Shown: positions 11,101 to 22,787 of the stretch, piece by piece
Layout: each line of letters opens with the position of its first letter
How positions within the stretch are numbered: position 1 is the stretch's first letter
DNA from: Hericium rajendrae
Taxonomy: Eukaryota > Basidiomycota > Agaricomycetes > Russulales > Hericiaceae
DNA: 64,000 nt
Reading direction: 5' to 3'
Assembly (NCBI GenBank): GCA_033439255.1
Contig: CM065889.1
Location: forward strand, 1,736,001 to 1,800,000
Notes under the pieces: generated by a model
Database searches by the model: none
Told to the model about the DNA's origin: nothing
Seen by the model: only the letters and a program-made list of their open reading frames with translations
Position numbers and translations under genes: made by a program

Positions 11101-13759
11101 AGAATAGGAAGCAGACAAACCGCTCTGCGAATTCTTCATATGTCCACCGAGTAGGATAACCTGCACAGCTGATGCGAATAGTCTCAAGCACACCACAAGC
11201 TCGCAACTGGCTTAGAACTTGTTGAGGGGTGAATCGCCATGCTTCCTTCTGTTCGTTGGGCTTGATGCAACGAATGTAATGTACATTGGTGATGCTGAGT
11301 GTATCCATCAAATTACTAAGTGAAGCCTTGAAAATGGACGCTTGCGTGGGCTTTTTGGCCATAGCGCCTGGACGTTTGGGACCAGATGAAGCTGAATTAA
11401 CGAGAGAAGTACGGCCAGGATCCGGAATCAAAGATGACCGACGAGAACCACCACTCCCAGAGTCGGAATAGGCCGGAGATACAGCATTTGGGCTATCCGG
11501 AGGCTTAGAAGAGGCCAGAGCTGCATCCAAAACTTCGCGCAGAAACGCATTCTTAGTTACAGCTAGTAAGTTCATATGTTCGTCAGGTACGGTATCGCGA
11601 TTTTTCTCCAGGAAGCCATCCACTTCATAAGTCACGTCCAAGGCGTAGTGGGCTATAGTGAAGGCTGAATTTCCGAAGCGAGGCTTCTTGAATACCGCTC
11701 GAGTCTCTGCTTTTAGTAATTGAGTTTGAAGTTTTTGCAGAAAGGAGCTATCAGTCCCCGAAGGCAAACGGGCTTCCTCATCCAGAAGAGCGAGTACTCC
11801 AAGCCTGCCCTCAATGATATCAATGCATGGCTGATTATCTGAAAAATCGATGAAAGTCCAGTTGATTTCTTCTTTCACATACTCTTCTTGTTCCAATTTA
11901 AAAACGTGGGCATTGAACTTGCTCGAAATTAGTTGGTAAATATTTGTTCTTAACACGGCTAAGCACGTACCTCCTGTTGCAATTTCTCATTGGCGTAGTT
12001 GATGCTGAATTGTTCGAAGGAATTCTGTATAAAAAAAAGATCAAAATTTCAAAATTCTGCCTGTAGGACGAAATCCGACCTTCTGAAAGTGCTCGAAGCC
12101 ATAGATGTCTAACACGCCAATAAACATCTCTGCACGCTTTTCAGCTTCTCCGTTTTCCCCAGCAAGACTCTCGTTGACAACGGCGACAAGCCATTCAAAT
12201 AAGCAAACGTAAACAAACTTCGCCACACTGTCTCGAACGACGGTTGCCTGAGAAGCGTTGAGAGCTGTTACTATCTTCTCCGATCGTGTTGTGATTTGTT
12301 TTTTGATGGTCCATCGTTTGAAATCGGCCTTGTCTATACCCAGAAAGCGCGATGAAAGCGATAATGCAAAGTCTTCGTCGTTAATTGTCGACTCATTCCG
12401 CACCGCAGTAATCTTGACATTTCCTAGATGAAGCAACGCAGAGAGTAGCCTAAAAACCGCCCACTGTTTTTCAACACTTATGCCAATCGTGGATAAGGCA
12501 TGTTGCGTGGTCCGAAAGTCTTCAGCATCATCGACGCCAGGAATTGGTGTCGACTGAGGGCCGCCTTGCTTCAGATAATGGAATCTTGTAGTATCCGTAT
12601 CAAGGCCAAGATCCTTTCGTTCCTTGAGAGGGGCGCCAGCACAGAGTTGATAGAATATATGATAATTTCTTTCTGTCAGGGGCTGGAAAACTATGCGCGA
12701 ACGCTCCAGAAGGTACGTTCGAATGCGAGCGCCAACGATTTCCTGCTTTCCATCAAAAAGAATCTACGGGTATATTTTAAGAAAGCAGCTTGGGAAAAAA
12801 ATCGAACAAGGAACCAACGTACTTGTATATATTTGCCGAATCGCGATGAATTATCATTTCGTGTTGTTTTTGCGTTCCCAAAAGCTTCAAGGACTGGATT
12901 CGTGGCGAGTATTTGACGCTCCACTTCGCTAGATTCATCCAGAGATCCTTTGGTTTTCGTCTTGGCAGTGGATTCAGGTGGGTTCACAGAAGCAAGATAC
13001 CGCATAATGAACTTTGCCTGGCACAAAATTCGATGGTATAACAGTTACTAGGTACAGACAACTTACAGACTCGGTCTTCCCAGCGCCACTGCACACCGAA
13101 GCTGATAAGCACGTGAAATAGGTGAGATTCGTTGCGTGCGTACCTTTCTCCGGACACGATGATTGTTTGGCCCATGCTTTCTTTTCGCATTGCCGTATAG
13201 GCGTCTTCGGCAATTGCGAATAGATGAGGCTCCAGTTCTCCTCTTCTCCTTCCACTGTATGCTTGTATGATCTCAGGGCCATAAAGGGTAACACGTTGAA
13301 ATGGGTTGACGGCGATTAATACAATACCACTGTAGGTATAGATGCTGTGCTGAGCGTAACGATTCCGAATAGTGTGCAATACTGTGGGACTAATGAGTCA
13401 AGCGACAGTTAAGCAGAGAGCAGACTTACCAGATGGTTCGTTCAGATGCGACAAGGTTGCCAAGTCGTCAGCCGTTTCTAGCAAGGGAGGGTTTCGCAAA
13501 GGTGGAAGTTCTTCATCGCCATCCTTGATGTCCCTACCAGTGGTATCGATGTGGATTTCCTGGTACGCATGATAGTTTATATGAAAGGAGAAATCAACTG
13601 AAACTGATAGAGACCAACCTTGCCGCGCTCGTCAACAAAATGCAACTCGATCCTATCTTCCGCGCTCTTCACGACATTGATTACCTCGGCCGAGATCCAT
13701 CCCTGTTCCTTGTCAGAGAACCAGACTCTTGTCCCTTTACTGTAGATATTCTCAGCCAT
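8104..13759 (-). CDS. MYO2: class V myosin heavy chain
   Basis: Actin-based motor carrying secretory vesicles, organelles and, in fungi, chitin synthase vesicles. Fifteen exons fit by eye: 13759-13619, 13559-13430, 13381-13144, 13088-13067, 13017-12823, 12763-12080, 12024-11971, 11917-11121, 11069-10642, 10575-10488, 10432-9292, 9238-8707, 8632-8511, 8456-8355, 8307-8104. They total 4878 nt in one frame (1625 aa), the usual length for the family. In order: SH3-like N-terminus ([14 protein letters not shown]), motor with P-loop GAGKTES (about 170-177), SSRFGKY switch, LDIYGFEHF relay region, actin-side [11 protein letters not shown] motifs (about 795-960), a coiled coil (about 960-1110), and a DIL cargo-binding tail (about 1160-1610). 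A 22-nt exon encodes the P-loop. Loop 2 is serine/proline-rich. The donors at 10641 and 8706 (GTTCGT) and 12079 (GTCGGA) are non-consensus, so exact joins there are less sure. The start was chosen at the family-typical MAEN. Confidence 0.95.
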
Positions 13760-14112
13760 CTGCTGAGGTAGAGCGCCGCCGGATTCTGGTCGTCGGTGAC
13801 GGAGAAAAGAGCGAAGCCTGAACTTGTGTACTGGTGATGAATATGCTTCGAGGACTCGGCCAGCTAAAAGCCAACGCCTGAGCAATATTTACGTAGTCAC
13901 TAGTGTATGTAAGCTCGCTGGTTGAACACGGCAACTGCCGGCATTACACAAGCCGCTCCGCACAGGCAACCTACAGACACTCTAGGAGACAGTGGACAGC
14001 TCGTCAATCCGTGGCTTTGCCTGCCTGAGTTTCCTGCGACCTTCGAATTTACTCGACTCCCGTCGTCTTTACAAACTTGTCGACTCCTCTATTTTTTGGC
14101 CGTTGTGACTAG
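13760..14112. promoter_or_regulatory. shared divergent promoter region
   Basis: The 353 bp between the two start codons must hold both 5' UTRs and both promoters. I see no clear TATA box; pyrimidine-rich tracts occur on both strands. A shared region raises the possibility of co-regulation of the myosin and the chitin synthase activator. Confidence 0.55.
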
Positions 14113-16158
14113 ATGCATTCGCCTACGCGGCAACAAAATCGGGGGGCGGCCGTGGATTCAGTATCAGATTCCCTCTCCAATAATTCCACTTCAGCGCTCG
14201 ATGCTCTCCATGCGCTTCAGATCAACGACACAAAGTATCTCCAAAGCCAATCCCAGGATTTCACGCCTCCCACCAATGTATCAGTAGCTATACACCCGCT
14301 ACACACAGGCTGTCTAGATACCAGCAAGCGCTCTCCCCCCAAATCTCACCATTCCTCCGAATCAGTCCCGATAAGCTACGCGATTCCTCAGCAGTCGACT
14401 CTACCCGTCGCTGCTTCTTCAGGTGCGACACCTCCTGATCACTTCCCACATAGAATGATGATATAGATTTATAGGTGGCGACTGTTCCGCTGCTATTGAC
14501 GACTGCCTGCAGTATTATTCGGAGGGATCTGTGCATCTCCCGACCGATCATGACTCCATCCATATCCCATACGACTCTGTTGCACCGGAGCAAGGCAACC
14601 GTTATGAAAATGCGTCAGCTGGCACTGCCTTATCGGGGACCGTACAGTACAACCCCCTGCATGCAGCTGCCTCAGATGTTCTGGGAATGGGCTCGCTTCG
14701 TACTGGAGTTGCAGATGGGACTCCCTCATCCGAGCATGTGTACCTAGGTGATTCCACTGATCGCACCGCAATATTCCTGTCCAGTCAATCCGTACCCGAT
14801 CTTCCACGTCTCTCACATGATTCCACGTATGGGTCTACCCTTTACTCCCAACAACACCTTCCCCTTTCTGAGGCCTTCAAGCCACGTTCGGCTGAGGAAC
14901 CCGAATTTGAGCGAAGGCCCCAACTCGCGCGATCTGGGACGAATGTTTCTGTTACTCTAAGGACTCAGAAGACAAAAGCAGTCGACCTACGAGCACCTCC
15001 GTATACGAAAGAGTACATTGACGATTATCGCCAACGCATCAAAGCGGATCCTGATCCCGAAGCTCACTTCGCATATGCGAAATATCTCATCGACGCGGCC
15101 AAGAAATTTGGTGCGGATACTAAGGACCAGCGAGCTGTGCGCAAATATCGAGATGCCCTTGTTCAGGAGTCGTTAAAGGTTATACGGCGATTGGCAACAC
15201 AAGGACAACCTCATGATGAAGCACAATTTTTCCTTGCCAATTGCTACGGGACAGGAACACTTGGTCTTCAAGTGGATCACGAGAAGGCGTACCATCTTTA
15301 TTTGCAGGCTGCCAAGCAGAATCATGCAGCTGCTACATATCGCGTTGCAGTTTGCAACGAGATAGGTGCTGGTACAAGGAAAGAGCCACCCAGAGCAGCT
15401 GCATTCTATCGAAAAGCGGCCTCGCTGGGTGATACAGCCGCAATGTATAAGCTTGGGATGATTTTATTACAGGGAGCTCTTGGAGAGGCAAAGAATCCTC
15501 GTGAGGCGATTGGTTGGCTGCGGAGAGCCGCTGAACAAGCAGATGAAGAAAATCCACACGCATTACATGAGTTAGCCCTTCTCCACGAAACTCTGGGTGG
15601 GGAGTTTTTGCTTTATGATCCCTTCAAGGCTAAAGAACTCTATACTCGGGCGGCCTACCTTGGCTACACGCAATCCCAGTACAAGCTTGGTCAATGTTAT
15701 GAATATGGCGCCCTTGGAAGTCCAGTGGACCCTCGACGATCTATTGCCTGGTATACCAAGGCCGCGGAGAAAGGAAATTCGGAAGCGGAGCTGGCATTGA
15801 GTGGGTGGTATCTAACAGGGAGCGAGGGTGTCCTGAAGCAAAGTGACTCTGAGGCATATCTCTGGGCAAGGCGCGCTGCAAATAAGGGACTCAGCAAGGC
15901 TGAATACGCGGTCGGGTATTATGCGGAAGTCGGAATCGGTATTAAGCAAGACATCGAATTTGCAAAAAGATGGTACATGCGTGCTGCAGGTACACCCTGA
16001 ATATTCTGAGTTCCGACTGTTTACTGACTCCTAATCAAGCTCAAGGCAACAAACGTGCGATGAACCGATTGACCGAATTGAAGCGTCAGGGAGGTAAAAG
16101 GGCAAATATAGGGCGACCAACACGGCAGCAGGCGAAGGATGAGTGTGTTGTGACATGA
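14113..16158 (+). CDS. SKT5: chitin synthase activator, Sel1-repeat protein
   Basis: Skt5/Chs4-type activator that targets and stimulates chitin synthase at growth sites. Exons 14113-14422, 14475-15989 and 16040-16158 give 1944 nt in frame (647 aa), with GT-AG introns of 52 and 50 nt. Residues 1-280 are low-complexity and serine/proline-rich. From YTKEYIDDYRQRIKADPDPE (about 280) the conserved family region begins, followed by about seven Sel1/TPR-like repeats (about 350-608) with words such as ALHELALLHE and QYKLGQCYEYGALG. The C-terminus ends CVVT, which fits a CaaX prenylation box as in yeast Skt5, implying membrane attachment. The start is the first ATG in frame with the conserved region; an upstream exon cannot be excluded. 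The divergent myosin partner suggests linked roles in chitin delivery. Confidence 0.93.
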
Positions 16159-16284
16159 GGTGTGGACTCTAAAGCACTGGCAGTGCTGATTTGAGTGCAT
16201 TGTTTATTAGGCTTATGTCTTCGTCATGCATAACACGGACTCGGATAATATTATTGCCATTTGCGCTATACAGGATATACCTCA

Positions 16285-17340
16285 CACTGGGTGCAGATTT
16301 TAATAACTGGTGACGAGATACTGAGAAATTATCAAATACAAAGTATTACATTTCTTTTGATAACTGGCACCACAATATCAAAAAAACAACAGAAACTTCT
16401 TTTCAATAGTTAGAGCTTAACTATGAAATGAAAAGTTTGACTTTGATTCTCATAGTATCACAATATCAACACAATATTGAGCTCAATATATTGCACTGGC
16501 CTATGAAAGAGCTTTTTTAAATATTTTTTACAATTGCTTTACAACTTCAACATCATTTTTTTCTTAATAACAAATACAATGCTATACTAATACTAGGGCT
16601 AGATTATGATTAACAATATTACATATATCATTTTGATACATATCATATAACTGGACATGAAAATTTAAAATAATCTTCAGCTATCATATTCATACCTTTT
16701 CAATGTTTTCTCAATATCTGAATATCAAGTATAACAAAAATCTTGAAAATTTCTTTTAAACAAGCTATAAGAAGAATGTTGAAGATATTATAGTATAAAT
16801 AAGACAATATTAAAATCAAAGTTGAAACATCATTTTAATACTGGTGACCAGTTACGAAGATAAAATTTTGAATTTTATACAAATTTCTAAGACAAAGTAT
16901 CAGCATGAAATTGAAAACATATTATGATGTTATTAAAAACAAATAAAAACTATATAAAGAAGAAATAAAAAGACATTCTAAGTATTATTAAAAATAAATT
17001 GAAAGATTAACAGAAGAATATTGAGATTTAAAAGTAAAACATTATTATAAACTAAAATTGAAAGTACATTAAATCTCATTTACTGTTTAGACTCTATTAT
17101 TTGCAACTTTACAGTATTACGTTCTGCAATTCTGTAGTGCTAAACTATATAATTTGATTACATTATATTTTACAATGCTATATTATATTGCAGTGCTACA
17201 AGATACACTATGGCAGTGCTATATTATGTAGTGCAAAAATGCTGTATCATACAGTGCTACAGTTGTACAGTAATTCAATGTGCAATAATACATAATTATT
17301 ATCTTACAATACTGCATCATACAGTCCTGCAATGTTAAAT
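16285..17340. repeat. left terminal inverted arm of the CACTA element
   Basis: The AT-rich arm runs from CACTGGGTGCA into the 23-bp array. It matches the reverse complement of about 25870-26916 with very few differences over its whole length, for example both contain GATAACTGGCACCACAATAT and its inverse. Near-identity implies recent insertion or gene conversion between arms. Confidence 0.9.
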
Positions 17341-18597
17341 TGTATAGTCTGGCAGTGCTGCTTTGCGCAGTCCTGCAGTGCTGCTTTGTGCAGTCCTGCA
17401 GTGCTGCTTTGCACAGTCCTGCACTGCTACTTTGCGCAGTCCTGCACTGCCACTTTGCATAGTCTCGCAGTCCTGCAGTGCAGTCTTGCAGTCCTGCAGT
17501 GCAGCTTTGCATAGTCCTGCACTGCAGCTTTGTGCAATGCTGCATTGCAGTTTTGCACAGTCCTGCAGTGCTGCTTTGTACAGTCCCGCAGTGCTACTTT
17601 GTACAGTCTCACAGTGCTGCTTTTGGCTTTGCGTAGTCCTGCAGTGCAGCTTTGCACAGTCTTGTAATGCAGCTTTGTGCAGTTCTGCATTGCTGCTTTC
17701 TGCAGTCCTGCAGTGCAGCTTTGCACAGCCCCACAGTGCAGCTTTGCACAGTCCTGCACTACTGCTTTGTGCAGTCCTGCAGTGCTACTTTGTGCAGTTC
17801 TGCAGTGCGGCTTTGCACAGTCCCACAGTACTGCTTTGCACAGTCCTGCAGTGCTGCTTTGTGCAGTCTTGCAGTGCAGCTTTTGGCTTTGTACAGTCTT
17901 GCAGTGCAGCTTTGCACAGTCTTGCACTGCAGCTTTGCACAGTCATGCATTATGGCTTTGCACAGTCTTGCAGTGCCACTTTGTGCAGTCTTGCAGTGCT
18001 GCTTTTGGCTTTGCGCAGTCCTGCAGTGCTGCTTTGCACAGTCCCATACTGCCACTTTGTGCAGTCCTACACTGCCACTTTGCACAGTCCTACAGTGCAG
18101 CTTTGTGCAGTCCTGCACCACCACTTTGTACAGTCCTATACTACTGCTTTGCAAGTCCTGCACTGCCACTTTTTACAGTCTGGCAGTCCTGCAGTGCAGC
18201 TTTGTGTAGTCTTGTAGTGTAGCTTTGCGCAGTCCTGCAGTCCTGCACTGCAGCTTTGCACAGTCTTGCAGTTCTGCACTGCAGCTTTGTGCAGTCCTGC
18301 ACTGCAGCTGCTGCTTTGCACAGTTCTGCAGTGCAGCTTTGCACAGTTCTGCAGTGCAGCTTTGCACAGTCCTGCAGTGCAGCTTTGTGTAGTCCTGCAG
18401 TGCAGCTTTGCACAGTTCTGCACTACAGCTGCCGCTTTGCACAGTCTCATAGTGTCACTTTGTGTAGTCTTGCAGTGCAGCTTTGTGCAGTCCTGCATTG
18501 CTGCTTTGTGCAGTCCTGTAGTGCAGCTTTGCACAGTCTCACAGTGCTGCTTTGTGCAGTCCTGCAGTGCAGCTTTGTACATTCCTGCAGTGCAACT
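17341..18597. repeat. 23-bp subterminal array, left
   Basis: About 54 units of a degenerate 23-bp repeat of the form GCAGTCCTGCAGTGCTGCTT plus TGN. The core CTGCAGTGCAG is palindromic, as expected for dimeric DNA-binding sites. Because 23 is not a multiple of 3 and the unit lacks stops in most frames, many long overlapping frames appear here; none is a gene. Confidence 0.9.
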
Positions 18598-19225
18598 TAG
18601 GGATGGACACGAGTGCACTCGTGGGTGACCCGGATCCGAACCCGTGGGTATTCAACACAGCACGATGCCTGACCTGGATCTGCATGGGTTTCAGCCACCA
18701 GGTGATCCGGAGCTGTAGGTCAGGTACCCGTAACATCATGGGTCACTCGCAGGTCAATTATGTAGTGATCCTGCTGTTCTTCAGCACGATAGGACTCGAT
18801 GCGCCGGTGCAGTGGAAACGGCTGTAGAACAGTGCCGGCGACGAGGAGCGCACTGCAGGAGAATCGTGGCTGCTGGGCGTTGCCGAGCGCCGCACCAGAG
18901 ACTAAGTATTAGATTTTGTTATCTTAACCCTGCTACCTGAGTGATATACTGTACATTTATTACAGAACTGGCTCATGTATTCTATGTATATACATCATAT
19001 ATAGCTCCTGTCTTTCTCATGTATTTTTTGCTATTTTATTCGTTTTGTTTTGTCTCTTCGCGCATTCGGTGGCTGAAGCCCCGAGTTGACGTGTCGAGAC
19101 TTACTCCTTCTCACTCACCCTCCCTCCTTCTCCTCTCTGTTTCCTCTCTCCCTCCCATTTTTTTCGTTCTCCGTCAACTTTCAACACGGCTGTGGTGAAT
19201 TAGCAGCAGGAGAATGGGCTTAAGG

Positions 19226-19297
19226 TGAGTAAAAAAAATGAGTTTCTTATCACGTTTTCGTACTAATCAGGGGTGTTGCTCGTGTTTCGAGCGACAC
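19226..19297 (+). ncRNA. intron plus covarying hairpin module, copy 2
   Basis: GTGAGTAAAAAAAATG at 19225 is followed by TACTAATCAG at 19261-19270. The stem GTGTTGCTCG / CGAGCGACAC (19273-19297) with loop TGTTT comes next. One T-G pair replaces a canonical pair. Upstream lies a CT-rich tract as in the other copies. Confidence 0.5.
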
Positions 19298-19379
19298 TCA
19301 TTCTTTCAGCACCCCCATCCACGCATTGGAAACGCGTGTGCAATCTGTGCACGCGCACGGCCTCAACAGACCCGGCTGT

Positions 19380-20110
19380 GGCTTCAGCTGCCCACGGACA
19401 GCCCTAACAGGCCTCCGCCCCCTCCATGCCGCCTTTGCCCCCTCCGTGCCGCCTTTCCACCCTTTCTCAACACCCTCCGCGACACCTCAGCGCGATCTGT
19501 GCCACCTCAGTGCCCTCTGCACCGCCTCAGCGCCCTCCGCACCGCGTCTGTGCGCTCGGCGCCATGTCTCCGCCCTCTGCGCCACGTCTCCCCGCCCTCT
19601 GCACCATGCTAGAGTGCCCTCCGTGCTGCCTCAGCACCCTCCGTGCTGCGTCTGTGTGCTCGGCGCTGTGTCTGCGCACTCGGTGCCATGTCTCCGCCCT
19701 CTGCGCCACGTCTCCCCGCCCTCCGCACCATGCCTCAGCGCCCTCCGCACTGCCTCAGCACCCTCCACACTGCGTCTGCGTGCTTGGCGCTGTGTCTGCG
19801 CACTCGGCGCCATGTCTCCGCCCTCCGCGCCACGTCTCCTCGCCCTTCGCACCACGTCTCCTCGCCCTTCGTGCCACGTCTCCTCACCCTCCGCGCCATG
19901 TCTCCCCGCCCTCCGTGCCACGCCTCAGCACCGAACGTGCACGCCCGGCGCTGTGTCTGCGTGCTCCGCGCTCTGTCTCAGCACCCTCTGTGCCACGCCT
20001 CTGCGCCCTCTGTGCCATGTCTGTGTGCTCGGCGCCACCTTCTTCCCACCCCCCGGTGCCGTGCCACCACTCTCGGCACCACCTGCGCACTCCTCATGCT
20101 GTCCCCGCCC
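19380..20110. repeat. GC-rich CGCCCTCCGCGCCACGTCTC minisatellite
   Basis: Variants of CGCCCTCCGC-NCC-ACGTCTC and GTCTGTGTGCTCGGCGC recur throughout. The many long overlapping frames on both strands (237-287 codons) only translate this repeat into Ala/Pro/Ser/Arg-rich strings, so I do not call a gene. Confidence 0.75.
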
Positions 20111-20421
20111 TCCATCTGATTTGTTTTGGGCATATGTAGTTACCATAGGATTTGTTGTAATAGTAATGCTTGGATATAATAAATTATAATGCTACATAAT
20201 GTACATATTATAGTGATAATATAAAACTGGTAAATAAATACAATACAACAGGTAACTCGCAGGTAACTTGCGGGTCAATGCATTTCAGTAACACTTTGAC
20301 CTGGATCCGGACAGGTTTGTGCCACCGGGTGATCCGGATCTGTGGGTCAGGAACCTGTGGGTAAATTTCACAGGTATACCTGTATTGACCCGCAGGTGAC
20401 TCTGACTCGTGTCCATCCCTA

Positions 20422-20805
20422 CATGGGGGTACCTCCATTTCCTTAAGGGGCAATATCAAAGCTCATGAAGTGAGTGAGAAGTCGAAGCTCATTAAGAGAA
20501 TAGAGAGACTGAGATTTGAGAGAACGAGAAATGAATAACGTGTAGATAGGGTCATTGGGTGGGGAGAGGTGAAGGGTCATTAGGCAGATGGCAAGAGAGA
20601 CATTGTGGGAAGCAGGGTTTTTGAAGGAGGGAAAAGAGACAAAGGGAGCATGTGATGCAGGACCCCAGAGGACCCCGAACGAGTCAAGGCATGCCTTGCA
20701 ATGATACGCCTTATTGGCCCAGAGTGCCAGGATCTGGAATACAAGTAGTCAAGCAGGACTGGGCTTGGTACTGTACAGTAATGGACCTTTAAATATCTTT
20801 TTGTA
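20422..20805. repeat. inner inverted repeat of the CACTA element, left
   Basis: Part of this interval (about 20440-20550, including GAGACTGAGATTTGAG) is the inverse of about 23690-23815. So the CACTA element's inner body is itself partly palindromic. The rest is non-coding as far as I can see. Confidence 0.65.
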
Positions 20806-22201
20806 CTTAACTCTAGGGTTCGACACGAGTGCACTTGCGGGTGACCCGGATCCGAACCCACGGGTATTCAACATGGCACGAGGACTGACCTGGATCTGCG
20901 CGGGTTTTAGCCACCAGGTGATCCGGAGCCGCGGGTCAGGTACCTGTGACATCACGGGTCACTCGCGAGTCGATTGGTCTCCTTTCCTCTTACATCAGCA
21001 AAAGTGTGAAAAAATGGCAAGGGCTTACAAGGCTATGTAAGCATTTACAAAGGTCCCAATCTTCAGCTTCTGGTGAGGATTCCACCTTTCGTCGCAAGGC
21101 AATGTACATGTACCATATGGATTTGCCATGCTCCCAATCGGAGCCAATCCTTCCCCAGGCTTGTCAGCCTTGCCAAGGCTTACCCGCAGATGAGACTTGT
21201 CCATCGACATGGTACCCGTGTAATGCCACATGGTGTTCCACTGGCATTGTAAAGTCACGCAGGGTAGCTCTGTGATATCTAGCTAGTTTTACTGATTTTT
21301 TGTCATCGTCAGCAGAAATGTTGAAATAAAATCAAGTGAATTATATTCATAGTGAACGTAAATACATAACAATGACAACTAACTACGACCGATATCATTC
21401 AATACGTCGGTAACTAAGTACTTTAATACTCGTATCCATGCGCGGTGATGCGCCATGACGGTTGCTCACTCAGCTCGAGAATGAATGTCCCCGAGATTGC
21501 CATAAGCCAGCGGCGAGCCCTCGCCAGATCGCGCGCGCGCCAGAGAACGTCTTCGAGCGACGAGGACACCCCCAGAAACTGCCACTTGCGCGAGAGGGCA
21601 CAGACACTGAGATAGAGAAGAGCCTCGCCGGCGCAGATCAACGCGAGACAGCACTAGCTTCGTGCGAAAGGCGAGACACACGTCGCGAAGATCCCGATGT
21701 GCTCGAGACAAGGTCAAGAGAAAGGAGGAGTTGGATGAAGGCGGATGCGGCGGAAGGTATTTAAACAAGCACGATTTAGGGCCGGCAACGACATACCTCA
21801 AGAAAATGTAGCGCCCCGTTGCTAGGGGATGGTAGAAATATCGAGAACAGGACGGCGAGCAGGCGACCGCTGCAAAGGCGGCAGAAGGCCGTTACCTCGA
21901 TTACAAGCTATTAGATGCCAGACCAGAGATTTTGAAGACTCACCGTCAATGTGTCAGATTTCCAAGACCATGCAAGCCTTGTATGATCTTGACATGGGTA
22001 TGTATTGCGCATTGCATACCCTTGTAAGAGATTACATTGCGGCGCAATCCCGGTGACGCGTGACAGTTCTGACCGGGGAATAACCGACTAAAACGTTTTT
22101 GCTGATGTACTACTCACCACACCGTGCTATCCTCGTCTTTTCACCATTTCTTCTCAGTTCCATGGCAGGGAGGGGTTTTGTAGGGGCTGGAAGGGCCGAA
22201 G

Positions 22202-22277
22202 GTGCGTCTCAATATGTTCAATTTCACTGTCTCGTACTAATCTTGAGTGTCTCGCTTGGATAACGAGCGAGACACTC
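22202..22277 (+). ncRNA. intron plus covarying hairpin module, copy 3
   Basis: GTGCGTCTC is followed by CGTACTAATCTTGAG and the stem GAGTGTCTCGCT / AGCGAGACACTC (22245-22277), loop about TGGATAACG. Upstream GGAGGGGTTTTGTAGGGGCT resembles the same position in copy 4. Confidence 0.5.
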
Positions 22278-22712
22278 ATTCAATGTGATTATTCTTCGAT
22301 AGGTCATGTCTCGCGCGCCATCTGCGCTCATCCTCATCCCTCACGCGTTCGAAAATCCCCCCCAGCGCCCATCGCAAGACCCTCATCGACCGCCTGCATC
22401 CCAGCCACTACCCGTCTTGCGCTCCCGCGCAAGGATTCTTCTTTTCACCCATATCCCAAGAGTACGCATGGCGCCGACATCGCGCGTGGAAAGCCAATGA
22501 ATAAATCATCGAGCCTCGTTGCTGTAGCAACGAACCTTGACTACCGTTCATTGAAGACCCGCGGGCGACATGGTTGACTTTAACACTGTGCGCATGGGCC
22601 CTAGCCGAGCGGGCATGAATTCGAATGTTTTCAAGCATTCACAACATCCCATCTTCGTCATGTCCTCAACTCAATGGCAGGAAGGGATTTGTAGGGATTT
22701 GAGGGGCTCAAG

Positions 22713-22787
22713 GTGAGTCCAAAAGAGCTTTATATCCATTGCACTATACTAATCTTGGAATCTCGTTCGTTATCGAGCGAGATTTCC
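22713..22787 (+). ncRNA. intron plus covarying hairpin module, copy 4
   Basis: GTGAGTCCAAAAG, then TATACTAATCTTGG, then GGAATCTCGTTCG / CGAGCGAGATTTCC (22757-22787), loop TTAT. The stem has one bulged base and one T-G pair. It may be a partial tandem duplication of copy 3 within the same hAT-type element. Confidence 0.45.

Larger units (their letters stand above)
18598..20421. mobile_element. hAT-type non-autonomous element 1
   Basis: The inverted ends begin TAGGGATGGACACGAGT and close with the exact inverse ending CATCCCTA. Subterminal GGTGACCCGGATCCG and ACCCGTGGGTA words match element 2 at 20814. No 8-bp duplication is visible (GTGCAACT against CATGGGGG). The left flank, compared with the opposite arm near 23820-23940, seems to have lost about 120 bp, which would remove it. 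The interior holds an AGACTAAG core segment, a CT-rich tract, hairpin module copy 2 and a GC-rich minisatellite. No transposase. Confidence 0.8.

Noticed and set aside
17341-18597. CRISPR-like array
   Set aside because: Units are contiguous 23-mers without spacers, lie inside a eukaryotic transposon, and there are no cas genes.
17219-18618. Many overlapping long reading frames, Cys/Ala/Ser/Leu-rich, on both strands (also 23876-24613 and 24757-25861)
   Set aside because: All are translations of a 23-bp tandem repeat. The three frames cycle every 69 nt, and no unique domain or start context exists.
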